Source of the DNA: Naumovozyma dairenensis CBS 421
Taxonomy: Eukaryota > Ascomycota > Saccharomycetes > Saccharomycetales > Saccharomycetaceae
Direction of reading: 5' to 3'
NCBI RefSeq assembly: GCF_000227115.2
Contig: NC_016483.1
Span: 558,001 to 622,000 of the forward strand
DNA: 64,000 bases
Below, piece by piece: positions 1 to 11,200 of this stretch; positions within the stretch are counted from its first letter, which is position 1; every line of letters begins with the position of its first letter. The notes under the pieces were generated by a model, which was not told the DNA's origin, ran no database searches, and worked only from the letters and a program-made list of their open reading frames with translations. A program made the translations under genes and the position numbers.

Positions 1-827
1 GTACCGAATTAGCTGGTGTCTTTCATGGCCTAGGTAGTGACACTCATTTAATTATCAGAGGTGAAACTCTATTAAGGAAATTCGATGACTCCATTCAAGA
101 AACTATTACGGATCATTATGTGAAAGAAGGTATCAATGTTCATAAATCGTCTCAAATTGAAAAAATTGAAAAAGATGAAATGACGAAGAAATTAACCATA
201 CATTTAAATACATCAGAAGTTTTGGAAGATGTTGATGAATTGATTTGGACCATTGGCCGTAGATCTTTCTTAGGTTTAGGATTAGAAAATATCGGTATAG
301 AACTAAACAGTAAGCAAGAAATTATAACCGATGAATATCAAAATACAAATGTTCCTAACGTTTATTCTCTTGGTGATGTTCAAGGTCGTGTCGAATTGAC
401 TCCTGTTGCCATTGCTGCTGGAAGAAAGTTAGCAAACAGATTGTTTGGACCAGAAAAATTCCGTAATGATAAACTAGACTATGAAAACGTTCCTAGTGTA
501 GTCTTCTCTCATCCTGAAGCTGGTTCCATTGGTCTTTCTGAAAAGGAGGCTATTTCCAAGTACGGGAAGGAAAACATTAAACTATACAACACTAAATTTA
601 CTGCAATGTATTACGCTATGTTAACAGAAAAATCTCCTACCAGATATAAGATTATCTGTGTTGGTCCAGAAGAAAAAGTAGTCGGTCTACATATCGTTGG
701 TGATTCTTCTGCAGAAATCTTACAAGGATTCGGTGTCGCCATTAAGATGGGTGCAACTAAGTCAGATTTCGATAATTGTGTTGCTATTCATCCTACAAGT
801 GCTGAAGAACTAGTCACTATGAGATAG
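1..827 (+). CDS. GLR1: Glutathione reductase, C-terminal part (5' end outside window)
   Basis: The flavoenzyme reduces oxidised glutathione with NADPH in cytosol and mitochondria. The open frame (codons from base 3) enters from the left edge, so about 274 C-terminal residues are present of roughly 480 in the family. The first residues hold the NADPH-domain stretch [18 protein letters not shown], whose arginines normally contact the NADPH phosphate. Next come TIGRR and the FAD-domain [16 protein letters not shown] segment, then the dimerisation domain ending in HPTSAEE, which carries the catalytic His-Glu pair. Its neighbour is RPS6 in convergent orientation, as for GLR1-RPS6A in S. cerevisiae. 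No frame breaks are seen. Confidence 0.95.
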   Translation, partial: TELAGVFHGLGSDTHLIIRGETLLRKFDDSIQETITDHYVKEGINVHKSSQIEKIEKDEMTKKLTIHLNTSEVLEDVDELIWTIGRRSFLGLGLENIGIELNSKQEIITDEYQNTNVPNVYSLGDVQGRVELTPVAIAAGRKLANRLFGPEKFRNDKLDYENVPSVVFSHPEAGSIGLSEKEAISKYGKENIKLYNTKFTAMYYAMLTEKSPTRYKIICVGPEEKVVGLHIVGDSSAEILQGFGVAIKMGATKSDFDNCVAIHPTSAEELVTMR

Positions 828-1161
828 ATCTAGGACTATATGATCTTTTCAAAATACATACAAACTACATTATTCAATAACAACAATTTTATAAGAAATA
901 AAAGCCTCATCTGACAATAATTTAATATCTACGATATTTAATTTCTTTCTTCATCAATGTGTATAAACTCAAATATCAAAAACTTATAATATAACTTATA
1001 ATATTATATAGTACTACAACTCTTAATAGATGTCTTATTTCCTTTTTTTATTTTTTATTTCTTAATTATTTTCATTTTTAAATTAAATTAGGTCAAATAT
1101 ATAATGTAAAAGTATGAGGTATGTAATATAAAACTAAGCCAATAGTTTTAATTCAGGTTTT
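828..1161. other. Convergent intergenic region GLR1/RPS6
   Basis: AT-rich 3' flanks of two convergent genes with T-runs and TATATA-like polyadenylation signals. I see no gene here. Confidence 0.6.
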
Positions 1162-2234
1162 TTAAGCCTTCAAAGAAGAGGCTCTTCTCTTTCTGATTTC
1201 AGCCTTCTCAGCCTTTCTTTCAGCCAATCTCTTAGCTAATAATTGAGCATATTCGGCAGCAGCTTCTCTTTGAGCTTGAGCGTTCTTAACCTTCAAAGCT
1301 CTTTGATGTCTCTTTCTTTGTAGTCTTTGTGGAGTAACCAATCTTTGGATCTTTGGAGCCTTAGTGTAAGTCTTTTCGCCCTTGGTAACTTCTCTTCTGA
1401 TAACGAAGTCACGAACATCATCTTCCTTAGATAAACCGAAGAATTTTCTGATGTTGTTAGCTCTCTTTGGACCTAATCTCTTGGCAACAGTGGAGTCAGT
1501 GACACCTTCAAATTCTTGTTCACCCTTCTTAGTGATAACTAAAGATAAGACAGCTAAATCTGGACCAACAATGGCACCTCTAACGGACTTTCTCTTTCTT
1601 TCACCAGTACGTCTTGGTCTGTAACAGGAGACACCCTTAGATAATAGTAACTTAACTCTAGTTGGTAATAAGACACCTTGTTTCATTGGGAAACCTTGTT
1701 TGTCGTTACCACCGGAAATCTTGAAAGTGTAACCTTTGAATTCATCACCAACAGTTTCACCATCAACTTCTTGACCGATTCTTTTATCGTAGAAAACACG
1801 GATACGGTGTTCATCATCGATTTCGATGGTTTTTTGAGTACCATTTACTGGGTAGGAAATGTTGAACTATAATTAATAACGTTTAAAAAAAATAAGTTAA
1901 AAACGATTTCATGTTAGTATTTCTCGTACTTCTTTCTATTAATGTGATGCTTGTTTGATTCTTGATTACCACATTGCTTAAGAAACACTTTCACACGTAT
2001 ACAAGTCCTTGCATTGATGCTATTTGAAACTAGCAATTCTATTGAATTGGATTAGATACTCTTGATCTTTACTTTTGCTTTTTAAAATTATAGTGATCCT
2101 CCTATAAGCTAAGATATTACTTTTTCATAATTTTTCCCTCCACCCATTGTATTTCTTTAGATCGTAGTTCGTTCAATTACCATTACGACATCGGCATTAA
2201 TTACATTATTTCAAATTCCACCACATACCTTCAT
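1162..2234 (-). CDS. RPS6A: 40S ribosomal protein eS6, spliced: join of 2229..2234 and 1162..1866 on the minus strand
   Basis: Small-subunit ribosomal protein S6. Exon 1 is only ATGAAG (2234 to 2229), followed by a perfect GTATGT donor. Exon 2 starts at 1866 after an ATAG acceptor and reads [13 protein letters not shown] through to the C-terminal [10 protein letters not shown], which carries the TOR-responsive serines. The spliced product is 236 residues, the usual length. The methionine at 1686 (MKQGVLL) is internal and not the start. The tiny MK first exon matches the S. cerevisiae gene. GLR1 and RLM1 on either side place it at the RPS6A locus rather than RPS6B; that A/B choice rests on synteny only. 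Tandem Rap1-type boxes lie about 450 bases upstream. Confidence 0.96.
1867..2228 (-). other. RPS6 intron
   Basis: 362 nt on the minus strand. Donor GTATGT is at 2228 to 2223, branch site TACTAAC at 1919 to 1913 (reads GTTAGTA on the plus strand), and acceptor ATAG ends at 1867. All three signals match the Saccharomycetaceae consensus. Confidence 0.95.
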
Positions 2235-3005
2235 GATGCCTCACTTGTATTATACAGTCTTATCGTCTATTTAAAGTATAAAAACCTTTTCTAGCAGTAA
2301 TTAAAGCTCTTTTATTCTACATAGTAAAAATTAATGTTAATCTTTCAAATGATACTCTACAAACAAGATTGCTACTAAGCAAGCACAGAAACTGGCCTAG
2401 GAGCGCCGCTATTCACTACTAGGTGGGCGACTGACATTACCCAATTCTTGCAAACTAATCTGAGATTCGGTCTCGACGGACACCCCTTCCTTACCTAAAT
2501 GAATCCTCTCCCTAGACAGCAGACAGGAGACTTAGGCGGTATATGTTTCGGTCTAGTAAATCTAAACAGACAAGGGAACCGCCTAACGCGGTCTTCGCCG
2601 AGAGGAAAGTTTCCGCGAAAAACAATCTTATGCTCGCTCAAGCTGTAAATTATGGAAAAATTGAAAAAATATCTATTATATTTTGTATGGGTGTTAACTA
2701 TGTACGGATGTAAAGAAGACAGTCCTGTTTCCTGAATCAAGAAACACCAAAACTTTGTTCTGTTATGTAATGGTATTGCAAAAGGCTTTGTACGTACGTA
2801 ATCTATTATGCTAATTGTCAGTATTTATTTTAAAGCTGTGAGAGTTTGTATTACTTAGAAATTACTCATAAATAGGGTATGACTTATTTCATTGCAATAG
2901 TTATGCGGTCTTGACTTTAGAGTTGTATATTCGTGAAATGTACTTCCCTTCACTTGTCTCTTCTCCTTTTCATGGTTTCTTGTATTACCGTGTATCATTT
3001 ATTTC
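2235..3005. other. RPS6 promoter / RLM1 downstream region with a GC-richer block
   Basis: No convincing gene. From about 2380 to 2640 the DNA is GC-richer than its surroundings and contains a perfect 9-bp inverted repeat, TTAGGCGGT at 2532..2540 and ACCGCCTAA at 2578..2586. The rest is the ribosomal-protein promoter and the 3' flank of RLM1. Confidence 0.5.
2684..2711 (-). promoter_or_regulatory. Tandem Rap1 (RPG-box) sites of the RPS6 promoter
   Basis: On the minus strand 2694..2684 reads ACACCCATACA and 2711..2701 reads ACATCCGTACA. Both match the Rap1 consensus; the second is the classic ribosomal-protein-gene box. Two sites in the same orientation, a few hundred bases upstream of the start codon, are the usual architecture for such promoters. 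Confidence 0.85.
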
Positions 3006-4994
3006 TTAGTTTTTTTTACCATCAATATTAAGATCGGCAACTGTATCAGTTTTATTCATTTTTTTCTTATCATCATCTACTTCTGTTGAAAAATTGAAGA
3101 ATCTATTACTTAATGGAGTTTGACTTGTTATATATGGTGTTAACCCGGTTGACCCACTAAAAGAATATTGAGTTGATGCATTAATATTAGTACTATTATT
3201 TGTCGTCGTGTTGTTAACGTTATTATTATTACTGTTATTATTAGTGATATTCTCTTTGTTGTTATTTGGACCAATCCTTGAATTATTGAACGAGCCTCGT
3301 AGAGATGAATTATTAGCTCCTAGTTTAGCACTCTCTGGACCTAAGGACCAATCTTGAAACATGGGCATATTTGCGCTTGGAGAAGGGATTATTAAATCAT
3401 GTACAAATTTGGATGGTAGTGATCCCGTTCTTGGGCCTGAAGGATCTTCTGCTAAGATGGGGGAAAATAATCTATCATATAGTCCTGTTTGTCCTGATTT
3501 GAGTTGGAGTCGTTTCGGAATATTCTGTGGTTGCTGCGGTTGTTGTTGGTGCTGTTGTGGTTGAGATTGTTGCCTTTGTTGGTGTTGTTGCTGTTGTTGA
3601 GAGTTTTGCGATTGTCTTTGCAAAAAATAAGATGATGAATTTTGGATAAAATCGTTCCCATGACTATTATTCTGGATATTTGTTGTATTGCCGTTTGGAT
3701 GAACACTATTAGCAGCGGCGGCAGATTGTAATGGAGTTGCAACATACTGAGGCAGAGCTGATGTGGCTGAGAATATTGGTGGTAATCCAGCTGTGAATGA
3801 ATATGAAGTATTAGTAGGTGTTTTAGAGATCTTTGATCCATCATTCCTGTTTAATGAATCATTTTGAAAATTTGTATCAATTCTGGAAGGTGATCCATTA
3901 TTATTCATTGATCTAGTGATCGATGTTGCCGATGATGGTTCACTATATACAGATGTGTTATATGTGTTGTTATTCGTTGGGATTTGTACTCTTAAAACGG
4001 GACGAGAGCCAATTCTTAAGGAATTTTTATCTTTATCTAGAGAAGAAAATGGCTCCTTCCCTGAATTACCAATAGGTGGAGAAAATTGCATATTTAATCG
4101 GTTCAATGGAGAGCCCTTACTGTCGTTTTCAGTTTTCGCAAATGACGGCTTTAATGATACATTGTGGTTATTAGTACTATTGTTAGGGGACGAACTTGAT
4201 GCAGTGGGGGACGGTACCATGGGTGCTGTTTCTTGATATTTAGAGAGTTTTGGTAATTCAGTTGGTGAATTTGAAGTCATATGATAAAGGTTTTGAAATT
4301 GTTTCTGTACATGCTGTTGTAAGGGATTAAGGACAGATGATTCTTTCTTAAGTCTTTTATTATTATTCAAATCCGGTTTCTTAGTTCGTTCGTATATGAA
4401 AGTTGGTCCAATATTATTTTCAGATCGGCTTCTTTTGTTTGAAGTGGAGTGAATAGTAATATTCCTTAATGTATTAGCAGTTCTGTCATCATCAGAGACA
4501 ACTGAAGTGCTGCTTTGCGGTATCATATTATTACTGCTGGTGGTATTACTGTCTTCTATGTCATCTCGAGAGAATTCTTGGCCTTCTTCATCCTCATCTT
4601 CACCGTCATTACCTTCAAAGTCTGCACCTAATTCAATTTCTTCGTCTTTTTTTTGATCATGTTTGCCTACTCTTGCTTTCTTTGATCTTCCATGGTATTT
4701 AGGATTCAAAGTAACTTTCTTTTTCTTAGTATACGCTCCATAAGATGAGGGGTCCTTAACATCATGATTTAAATCTTTGTCATGTTGATAGTATTTTATT
4801 AAATCATTTGTATCGACAGAAGAAAACTCATAAAAAGTGTTATTGGAACCCAATATTATAACTGCGACATCTACTTGGCAAAGGACTGCCAATTCATGAG
4901 CTTTCTTGAATAAACCAGCTTTACGTTTTATAAATGTAACTGTTCTATTTCTTTCATCATGAATCGGTTGAATTTCAATCTTACGCCTACCCAT
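3006..4994 (-). CDS. RLM1: MADS-box transcription factor Rlm1 (MEF2-type, cell-wall integrity)
   Basis: 662 residues. Residues 1-57 are a MADS domain ([30 protein letters not shown]) and 58-90 a MEF2-type extension ([19 protein letters not shown]). An acidic stretch lies near 130, a Gln-rich tract near 458-488 and an Asn-rich tract near 578-600. Late motifs [11 protein letters not shown] and [12 protein letters not shown] match S. cerevisiae Rlm1, the target of the Slt2 MAP kinase. The start is fixed because the MADS domain begins at the first Met. The paralogue SMP1 is the alternative, but the C-terminal motifs and the neighbours favour RLM1. Confidence 0.94.
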   Translation of the reverse strand: MGRRKIEIQPIHDERNRTVTFIKRKAGLFKKAHELAVLCQVDVAVIILGSNNTFYEFSSVDTNDLIKYYQHDKDLNHDVKDPSSYGAYTKKKKVTLNPKYHGRSKKARVGKHDQKKDEEIELGADFEGNDGEDEDEEGQEFSRDDIEDSNTTSSNNMIPQSSTSVVSDDDRTANTLRNITIHSTSNKRSRSENNIGPTFIYERTKKPDLNNNKRLKKESSVLNPLQQHVQKQFQNLYHMTSNSPTELPKLSKYQETAPMVPSPTASSSSPNNSTNNHNVSLKPSFAKTENDSKGSPLNRLNMQFSPPIGNSGKEPFSSLDKDKNSLRIGSRPVLRVQIPTNNNTYNTSVYSEPSSATSITRSMNNNGSPSRIDTNFQNDSLNRNDGSKISKTPTNTSYSFTAGLPPIFSATSALPQYVATPLQSAAAANSVHPNGNTTNIQNNSHGNDFIQNSSSYFLQRQSQNSQQQQQHQQRQQSQPQQHQQQPQQPQNIPKRLQLKSGQTGLYDRLFSPILAEDPSGPRTGSLPSKFVHDLIIPSPSANMPMFQDWSLGPESAKLGANNSSLRGSFNNSRIGPNNNKENITNNNSNNNNVNNTTTNNSTNINASTQYSFSGSTGLTPYITSQTPLSNRFFNFSTEVDDDKKKMNKTDTVADLNIDGKKN

Positions 4995-5501
4995 TATTCT
5001 TGCGTTTTCGCTTTACTAGGTAAAATATATAGTTTCTATTATATCCTGCAATTGACAGATGTAACTTTTTTGCAGCGATATTGGCAGTTGAAATATGAAC
5101 GTATTATGATCAAGTAAAAAAATAGAATGATATACCGATTCTTTGTTTACTACAAAGACAATTCTATAACTTTTTGGTAAAAAATATGCAACCTTATGGC
5201 TTAGACAATTAGCTGTTATCCAGGTATAATGTGACAGGCAAAACTGATCTTCTAAGAATGAATGCAGCTACGTATTTTATGGAGATCAATTATGCAGAGC
5301 ATCGTGTAATTTAAGGAATAGATCTGCTTCTAAATATAAATCATATATATATTTTCATTTTCGTTTTTCATCCCAAATTTTCGCCTTTTCGGAATTTGTT
5401 CCTTATGAACTGTTCGAACCCGAAGAAAGATCTCCCTCGACTCGAAGCGATAGACTTCTTTGCCAAGGATTCGCGTATGTATAGCATATAAGACATAACC
5501 C

Positions 5502-5508
5502 CGGGTAA
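5502..5508 (+). promoter_or_regulatory. Reb1-type site upstream of RLM1
   Basis: CGGGTAA exactly matches the Reb1 core (TTACCCG on the other strand), about 508 bases upstream of the RLM1 start. The match is short, so chance is possible. Confidence 0.4.
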
Positions 5509-6143
5509 TATCTAGTACATCTTATTACTATTGAAGAGTGTCGTGTAATATCTAACTTGATGTGTTCAAGCAATGAAAAGTTTACATGTGATCCCAGACC
5601 AGCATAGATTGGAACCTTTTATCTTGTTTCGTAGCAACCTTACTGAAGAGGTGATTCTTAGTTCTAATCATCCTCTCTAGTAGCCATACTACATATATGG
5701 TGGCCTCCTTCTAGTAGATAAAGGTGGTAAACGACTTGACCGTTTAGCACCCTTCTTCTAATGATCCATTTCTTGTGAAAAGTTAAAAGTGATAGCTCAC
5801 TAATTATAAATTGGTTTACGTCTGTGAGGCTTGTCCTAACTCCTCGATGGAATGATCCGAAGGTATGCTTCAAAGACTGATATTAATGTCAATATACTTT
5901 CCTGCAAAATATCGGGCTTAAATCCGTTCTTACGTAGAGCCAAGCAACCACAGTGGAAGTAAAGAAATTTGAAACTGGAGACCTACCAAAACATGCAACT
6001 GCCCAATGTATTAAAACAATGCCTAAAAGCTTTATCTATTTTGGGATGTCAGTTTACAAATTAACAATACAACCATTAACTTGTCAGCCATTAAAGGGCG
6101 GTTGTCTGTGACAACCAGAAGACTTAACCGGCCCATTTTGGCA

Positions 6144-6193
6144 TCCGCGGAAATGTTTACTATCACGTGCCACCGCATAATACCCTCCACGGA
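6144..6193 (+). promoter_or_regulatory. Paired pleiotropic-drug-response elements upstream of YDC1
   Basis: 6144..6151 is TCCGCGGA, a perfect palindromic Pdr1/Pdr3 element. 6186..6193 is TCCACGGA, which read on the other strand is TCCGTGGA and also fits TCCGYGGR. A CACGTG E-box lies between them at 6164..6169. The pair is about 420-470 bases upstream of the YDC1 start. In S. cerevisiae several sphingolipid genes are Pdr1/Pdr3 targets, so the placement makes sense, but binding is inferred from sequence. Confidence 0.55.
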
Positions 6194-6610
6194 TAAAAAT
6201 AGGCGTATCAAACGAATGGGGAATTTTTAGGGATCCTATTCAAAGGTAGTTTAGACGCCTCTGATGTAATATATACCGATGTTCCTCGTTCTTAAGAGCT
6301 TCTTACTACTTCATGTTCGAAACTTTCACATTCCTTGATCCATTTTACGTAATATCCTTTCTCTTTCCTATATAAATCCATCGTGTTATTTATTTTGCTC
6401 AGTTTTAGACTACTCCCTACGTTCCTTTGTCGGTTCCTTCATTTTCCTTTCTTAAATTACGTAAAAAAGAACGATAGTTTATCATTACTAAAATTTGAAG
6501 ATATATCATCATTGAATAGTCCTTCTTTAAGAAAAAAATATTTAAAAAGAAAAAGAACAAAATTTTTAAAATCTAGGAAAAAACATTAGAAGACTATCAA
6601 GACAAGAATT

Positions 6611-7603
6611 ATGGATTATTTACGTTGGCCTTATCCAGAAGAAAGTCAATCTGGTTTCTGGGGAGAAACAACAGCAATCATAGATTGGTGTGAAGAAAAT
6701 TATGTGGTCTCCAATTACATTGCTGAATGGTCAAACACATTAACAAATTTAGGATTTGTCATGGCTGCTTCCTATTCTATATATTGCGCATATAGAAACA
6801 AACTAGAGAAAAGATTTATCCTTATTGGGTTGGGGTTTGCACTTGTTGGAGTAGGGTCGTGGCTTTTCCATATGACTTTGAAATTCCATTTCCAACTGTT
6901 GGATGAATTGCCAATGGTTTACGCAACTTCTATCCCCTCTTGGAGTCTTTTCTCTGAAATATATCATTTGAAGAAAAATGAAAATAACACAAGTGATGGT
7001 AATTCTGTTGCAGTTAATGTCAATAACAGTGAAAATAAAAAGATACCTTTAAAAGAACAGCTAATATTTGGAGGACTGATAACGGCTTTTGTTAGCTTCT
7101 TAACTTGGGTATATTTAGTAAAACAAGATCCAATCATATTCCAAGTTCTTTATGGATTTTTGAATGTACTAGTTGTAAGTACATCTGGATATATTGCTTA
7201 TAAGAATATGCAAACACCAACTACAAAAAGGAACCTTTTCGCAACTATGGGGCTAGGTATTTCTCTGTTTTTAGCTGGTTTTATATTTTGGCAACTTGAT
7301 GTACATTTCTGCTCCTTCTGGATTGGTATTAGAAGGAAATATTTGCTACTACCATTAGGAGTATTATTAGAATTGCATGGATGGTGGCATTTATTGACCG
7401 GTGCTGGTGTGTATGCCTATGTTGTTTTCCTTCAATATTTGAGAGTATTGTCATTAGGTGAATTGAATGATTTCGATTTTATTTGGAGGTGGAAATTTTG
7501 TCCAGAATTAGTAAGAAAAGATGCAAGTATTGGCACCAAATACTCTTATCAATTTTTGGGACCGTACGTGGATAAACCATTCGATTCTCTCCCAACACAT
7601 TGA
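6611..7603 (+). CDS. YDC1: Alkaline (dihydro)ceramidase
   Basis: 330 residues, a multi-pass ER membrane enzyme that hydrolyses dihydroceramide or phytoceramide to a long-chain base and fatty acid. Seen: N-terminal [21 protein letters not shown], then [24 protein letters not shown] with conserved His and Asp residues, and near the end [15 protein letters not shown], all hallmarks of the alkaline ceramidase family whose histidines bind the catalytic zinc. About seven hydrophobic segments are present. S. cerevisiae has the paralogues YPC1 and YDC1 (about 317 residues). The RLM1 and SEC16 neighbours point to the YDC1 locus; the name is therefore a synteny call. Confidence 0.9.
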   Translation: MDYLRWPYPEESQSGFWGETTAIIDWCEENYVVSNYIAEWSNTLTNLGFVMAASYSIYCAYRNKLEKRFILIGLGFALVGVGSWLFHMTLKFHFQLLDELPMVYATSIPSWSLFSEIYHLKKNENNTSDGNSVAVNVNNSENKKIPLKEQLIFGGLITAFVSFLTWVYLVKQDPIIFQVLYGFLNVLVVSTSGYIAYKNMQTPTTKRNLFATMGLGISLFLAGFIFWQLDVHFCSFWIGIRRKYLLLPLGVLLELHGWWHLLTGAGVYAYVVFLQYLRVLSLGELNDFDFIWRWKFCPELVRKDASIGTKYSYQFLGPYVDKPFDSLPTH

Positions 7604-8218
7604 TGCTGGAGAAGAACGACAGGCTTACTATGATGTTAAATTTGTTTATTTATTGAAAAGTGTTAGAGAACAAAAGCGTAATTTATGTCCAATACTGATG
7701 AAACATTTGTAAAATCAAAGAAGAACTGTATATTAATTATTTTCAATTTGTATATTTAAAAATATTTCTAATAATTAGTAGATTTATATTCCTTTTACTG
7801 CCGTGACACAAATATATTGGAAGATACTTTGTTTGTTAGACGACTGTGACGTTTCGCCGCGTTTTTCCTTATCGACTGCGCTGTTTATTCCAAGTTTGTT
7901 GATTCATGAAATTTAAATGAAATAGTGCACATTTCAAAAATTGAAAGGAAAACACCATGTATTCAGCAAATCTCTATATAGAAGCTGTCTAGCCTTTTTT
8001 CAAGAGTCTAGAGGTATCTGTTAACACTAGTTAACTTCTAGTTGAAAGGATTCTCATCTACTTGACAGCTATTGCCATAGGGAGTGGAATTTACTAATAC
8101 ATTTTTAGCTTTCTTCACAAACATATTCTTCTACTATTCATAGTCGTACAGAACTGGTTTCAGGAAATCGATTTCCTAGCTTACAAAAGAAGCCCTGTAA
8201 ACAAATCATCAAGTAATA
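7604..8218. other. YDC1/SEC16 intergenic region
   Basis: No gene seen. S. cerevisiae carries ELP3 (YPL086C) between these two genes; it is absent here. The region is the YDC1 3' flank and SEC16 promoter. Confidence 0.55.
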
Positions 8219-11200
8219 ATGACACCAGAGGCAAAGAAACGAAAGCAACAAAAGAAGAAACTTAGACAAAAGCAGAAGAAGGCTGCTGAAAGAGTTGCAC
8301 CTCTAGGGGACCACCAACAAGATTTATCTCCAGAACCTGAAAATAATGATTTAATTAATGACTCAAGTAGTAATGAGGAGACTGGCTTGGATGAGTCAGC
8401 ACTGAATATTAACGACAATTCCCCTTCTAATGAACTATCTGTAACGGACAATACAGCTGCAACAACCGTCGGTGAAGAGATGTTGAAGCAGATACCTGTA
8501 GAGACACAAGACCCTACATATGAACCAGTCATTTCAACCGACCATTCTACAAATAAGGGATATGCTGCCAACGCTATGGGATTTGAATCTTTGGAGAACC
8601 CAGATTTGCAATATGAGGATGATCGAGCCGTTGATGAAAATGCTAATCAACCAACATCAGAAACTAAAATGGAGGCTACTCACGATACAAGACAATTTTC
8701 AAAGAACGAGCCTGCTCAAACACCATCTTACAATGATGATATGGATATCAATATTTTGCAGCCTCCTTCTGAATTAGATACAAAAACCCCTGAAGAAATC
8801 ATAGATACCGATACTCAGAAGGAATTGTCAAACGTTGAATCTGTAGATTTTGAACAAAAACTTGATCAATCTATCGGAGAACAACAACAACCTCTGATCC
8901 AAGATAAGATTCTAACTGTCTCTCCAACTGTCTCCCCTATCGAAGCATCAACTACTGGTAATCATTTAGAGCAACCTGAAGAGATAACAACGTTGGGTAA
9001 AGCATCTGACTTTGATTTATTCCCATCCCAGGAACCAACTGAACCATTACCATGGGAATCTCAACACAGCGAACAAGCACAACAAGCAGTAGTGAACCCA
9101 ACAAGTCATGAAAGCATAATTCAACAAGAACATCTAACTGGGGCACAACCACCGCCAACGGATCACCAACAGCAACAGGGTTCTTTGAATGGTCCTTTAC
9201 CAGGATTTAGCCCAGATGTTCCAAAGTGGACACATTCAGAGGTTCCCGATGCTCAGCTAAACCCAGTTCGGGACAACTTAGAACCAGGAACTGCATCAAA
9301 CGACGCAAAGAAAGACAGCAACAATGGAGCAGAACAGTTCGCAACTTCAGAACAGCTTTCCTTCGTTGAACAAATACAAGCAGACGACCATCCGTCTGAT
9401 GAAAACGATGTATCGAATTCACTAGACAAAGAAGGGATGTTTTGGGAAAACTCGGATAATAGTACGGAAAAGCTACAAGAAGATACGATTGATGAACCTT
9501 CTGAACCTACGATTATTCTTAATAATGAAAGAGAAATGGGGCATATGCAAGAAGAAACTGAGCTGCAAGAAAAACCAAAAGTTATCCCAAAAAAGTTTTC
9601 ATTTTTGGAAGAAGATGATGATTTATTAGATGATGATGCCGATAGTTTTCTTGGATCGGATGAGGAACTTTTGCCGAACAAGGATTCTATCGCTAATGTA
9701 ACCGAGAAGCCAGTCCAAAATAATTATGAAATGGGCAATGCAATCACTCCTCAAAAGTCTAAATATCAACCAACTTTATCCCAACCATCATTACAAACAC
9801 ACCGTATACCTTCGCCACAAAATCAAAACGCGTTCATCACGGCAGGATCATCATCGGTATCAATAAATGCGGGTCTTATTCCTCCTCAATCGTTCAATAA
9901 TTTTATTACAAACGACAGATCATTGTCACAACAATCACAAGCTCAGGCTGTTTTACCAACCTCAAATTTTCCTAGAAGCGTAGAGCAAACGAAGATTTTA
10001 AAATTAAAGGAAGAAAAAAAAAAATCTGATGCATATGATTTTCCATTGGAAATTATTTCGGATGATACCAAGAGGGGACATGCTAAACCAGTTAATGTTC
10101 CCTCTCGTTTTGGGCCCAACACTTTCAAAACAGCGCCAAGTATAACTCCTCATAGCAGAGTCAGTTCTATGTCTGGGCCTTCAAAACCTGGATTTGATCC
10201 TTCGAAAGGTATCCCACTTGCACAACCGCTTCGCAGTTCAATTGCTTCTCCGCCCGTTAAGAACCCGTATGCTGTGCCCGACGTCATTCCTACTCAGGGT
10301 ATGGTTATGCCCGTTGGGATCACTTCTCCTACTATACCCTTCCAACAACCTGGTCCTAATGTCTTCACGAGTATTCCAAGTCGCCAATACCTCGGAAATA
10401 ATGTCTCTCAGACTGCAAGTACTTCCATTGCTAGCGACATACATGGACGACAACATTCGAATAACTACATGCCTCAATTGCAATCAACACCAGGGCTTCA
10501 CGGTTCCAAACCACCTACCAGAAATAAATATGCGCCACCCTCTACTCACGTGGCACCTTCAGCTACAACTCCAATTGGAAACGCTGTACAACCAGGTCTG
10601 CAAATAAATATACCAACACAAATGGGTGCAGCTGTCAGAGCTACCTCATATGATAATACACAGCAAGTCATATCTCCAATGCTAGCTATGGCACCTGCTT
10701 TACCGATGAATAGTAACAACGGATCTTTACCTGGGAGCACGTTTGTACCTCAAGGACAGCGTTTAAGTGTTGTAGGATCGACCCCAACAGCTGCGAATGC
10801 CATACCTTTATTAACTCCTGGACAGCCCAGTGTAGTACCTAAGGGAAGAACACATGCGCGTTCCAATTCTAGTGTCTATGCTCCTGCTCAAAACATGCAA
10901 GCCTCCAGATATGCACCTACGGTGCATCCACAATTCCAGCAAGATATCCCAATTAATCAGCATGCTCAATTTCCACCTACTTCCTTCCCGCTGCAAACTC
11001 AGACTTCTCAGCTTTCTCAAGCTCCACCTTCATCCTTCCCTCCCCAGTCTCAGATATCTCAGCTCCCTCAAGTTCCGACAGCTACATATCCTTCTCAAAC
11101 TCAACATTATCAGCAAGTACCTCAAAGTATGAATAGAGAAAGGGATGCCGAAGTGGTAGATCACCAACCTATAGATAATCAAGCATTACTTTCACGTCAA

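Larger units (their letters stand above)
4995..6610. other. Divergent RLM1/YDC1 intergenic region
   Basis: 1.6 kb without a supported gene. S. cerevisiae has the aldo-keto reductase gene YPL088W here; I see no trace of it. The region holds a Reb1-type CGGGTAA, two Pdr1/Pdr3-type elements and an ATCACGTG E-box (6162..6169), described separately. A short minus-strand frame at 5664..5873 has no recognisable content. Confidence 0.55.

Noticed and set aside
2495..2740. 81-codon minus-strand frame between RPS6 and RLM1
   Set aside because: It overlaps the two Rap1 sites and the promoter of RPS6 and has no protein-like features.
5405..5425. GTTCGAACCC resembling a tRNA T-arm
   Set aside because: The flanking bases do not pair into a T stem and no cloverleaf can be drawn around it.
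6162..6169. ATCACGTG as a centromere CDEI element
   Set aside because: No very AT-rich 80-90 bp CDEII-like stretch and no CDEIII follow; it is better explained as a promoter E-box.
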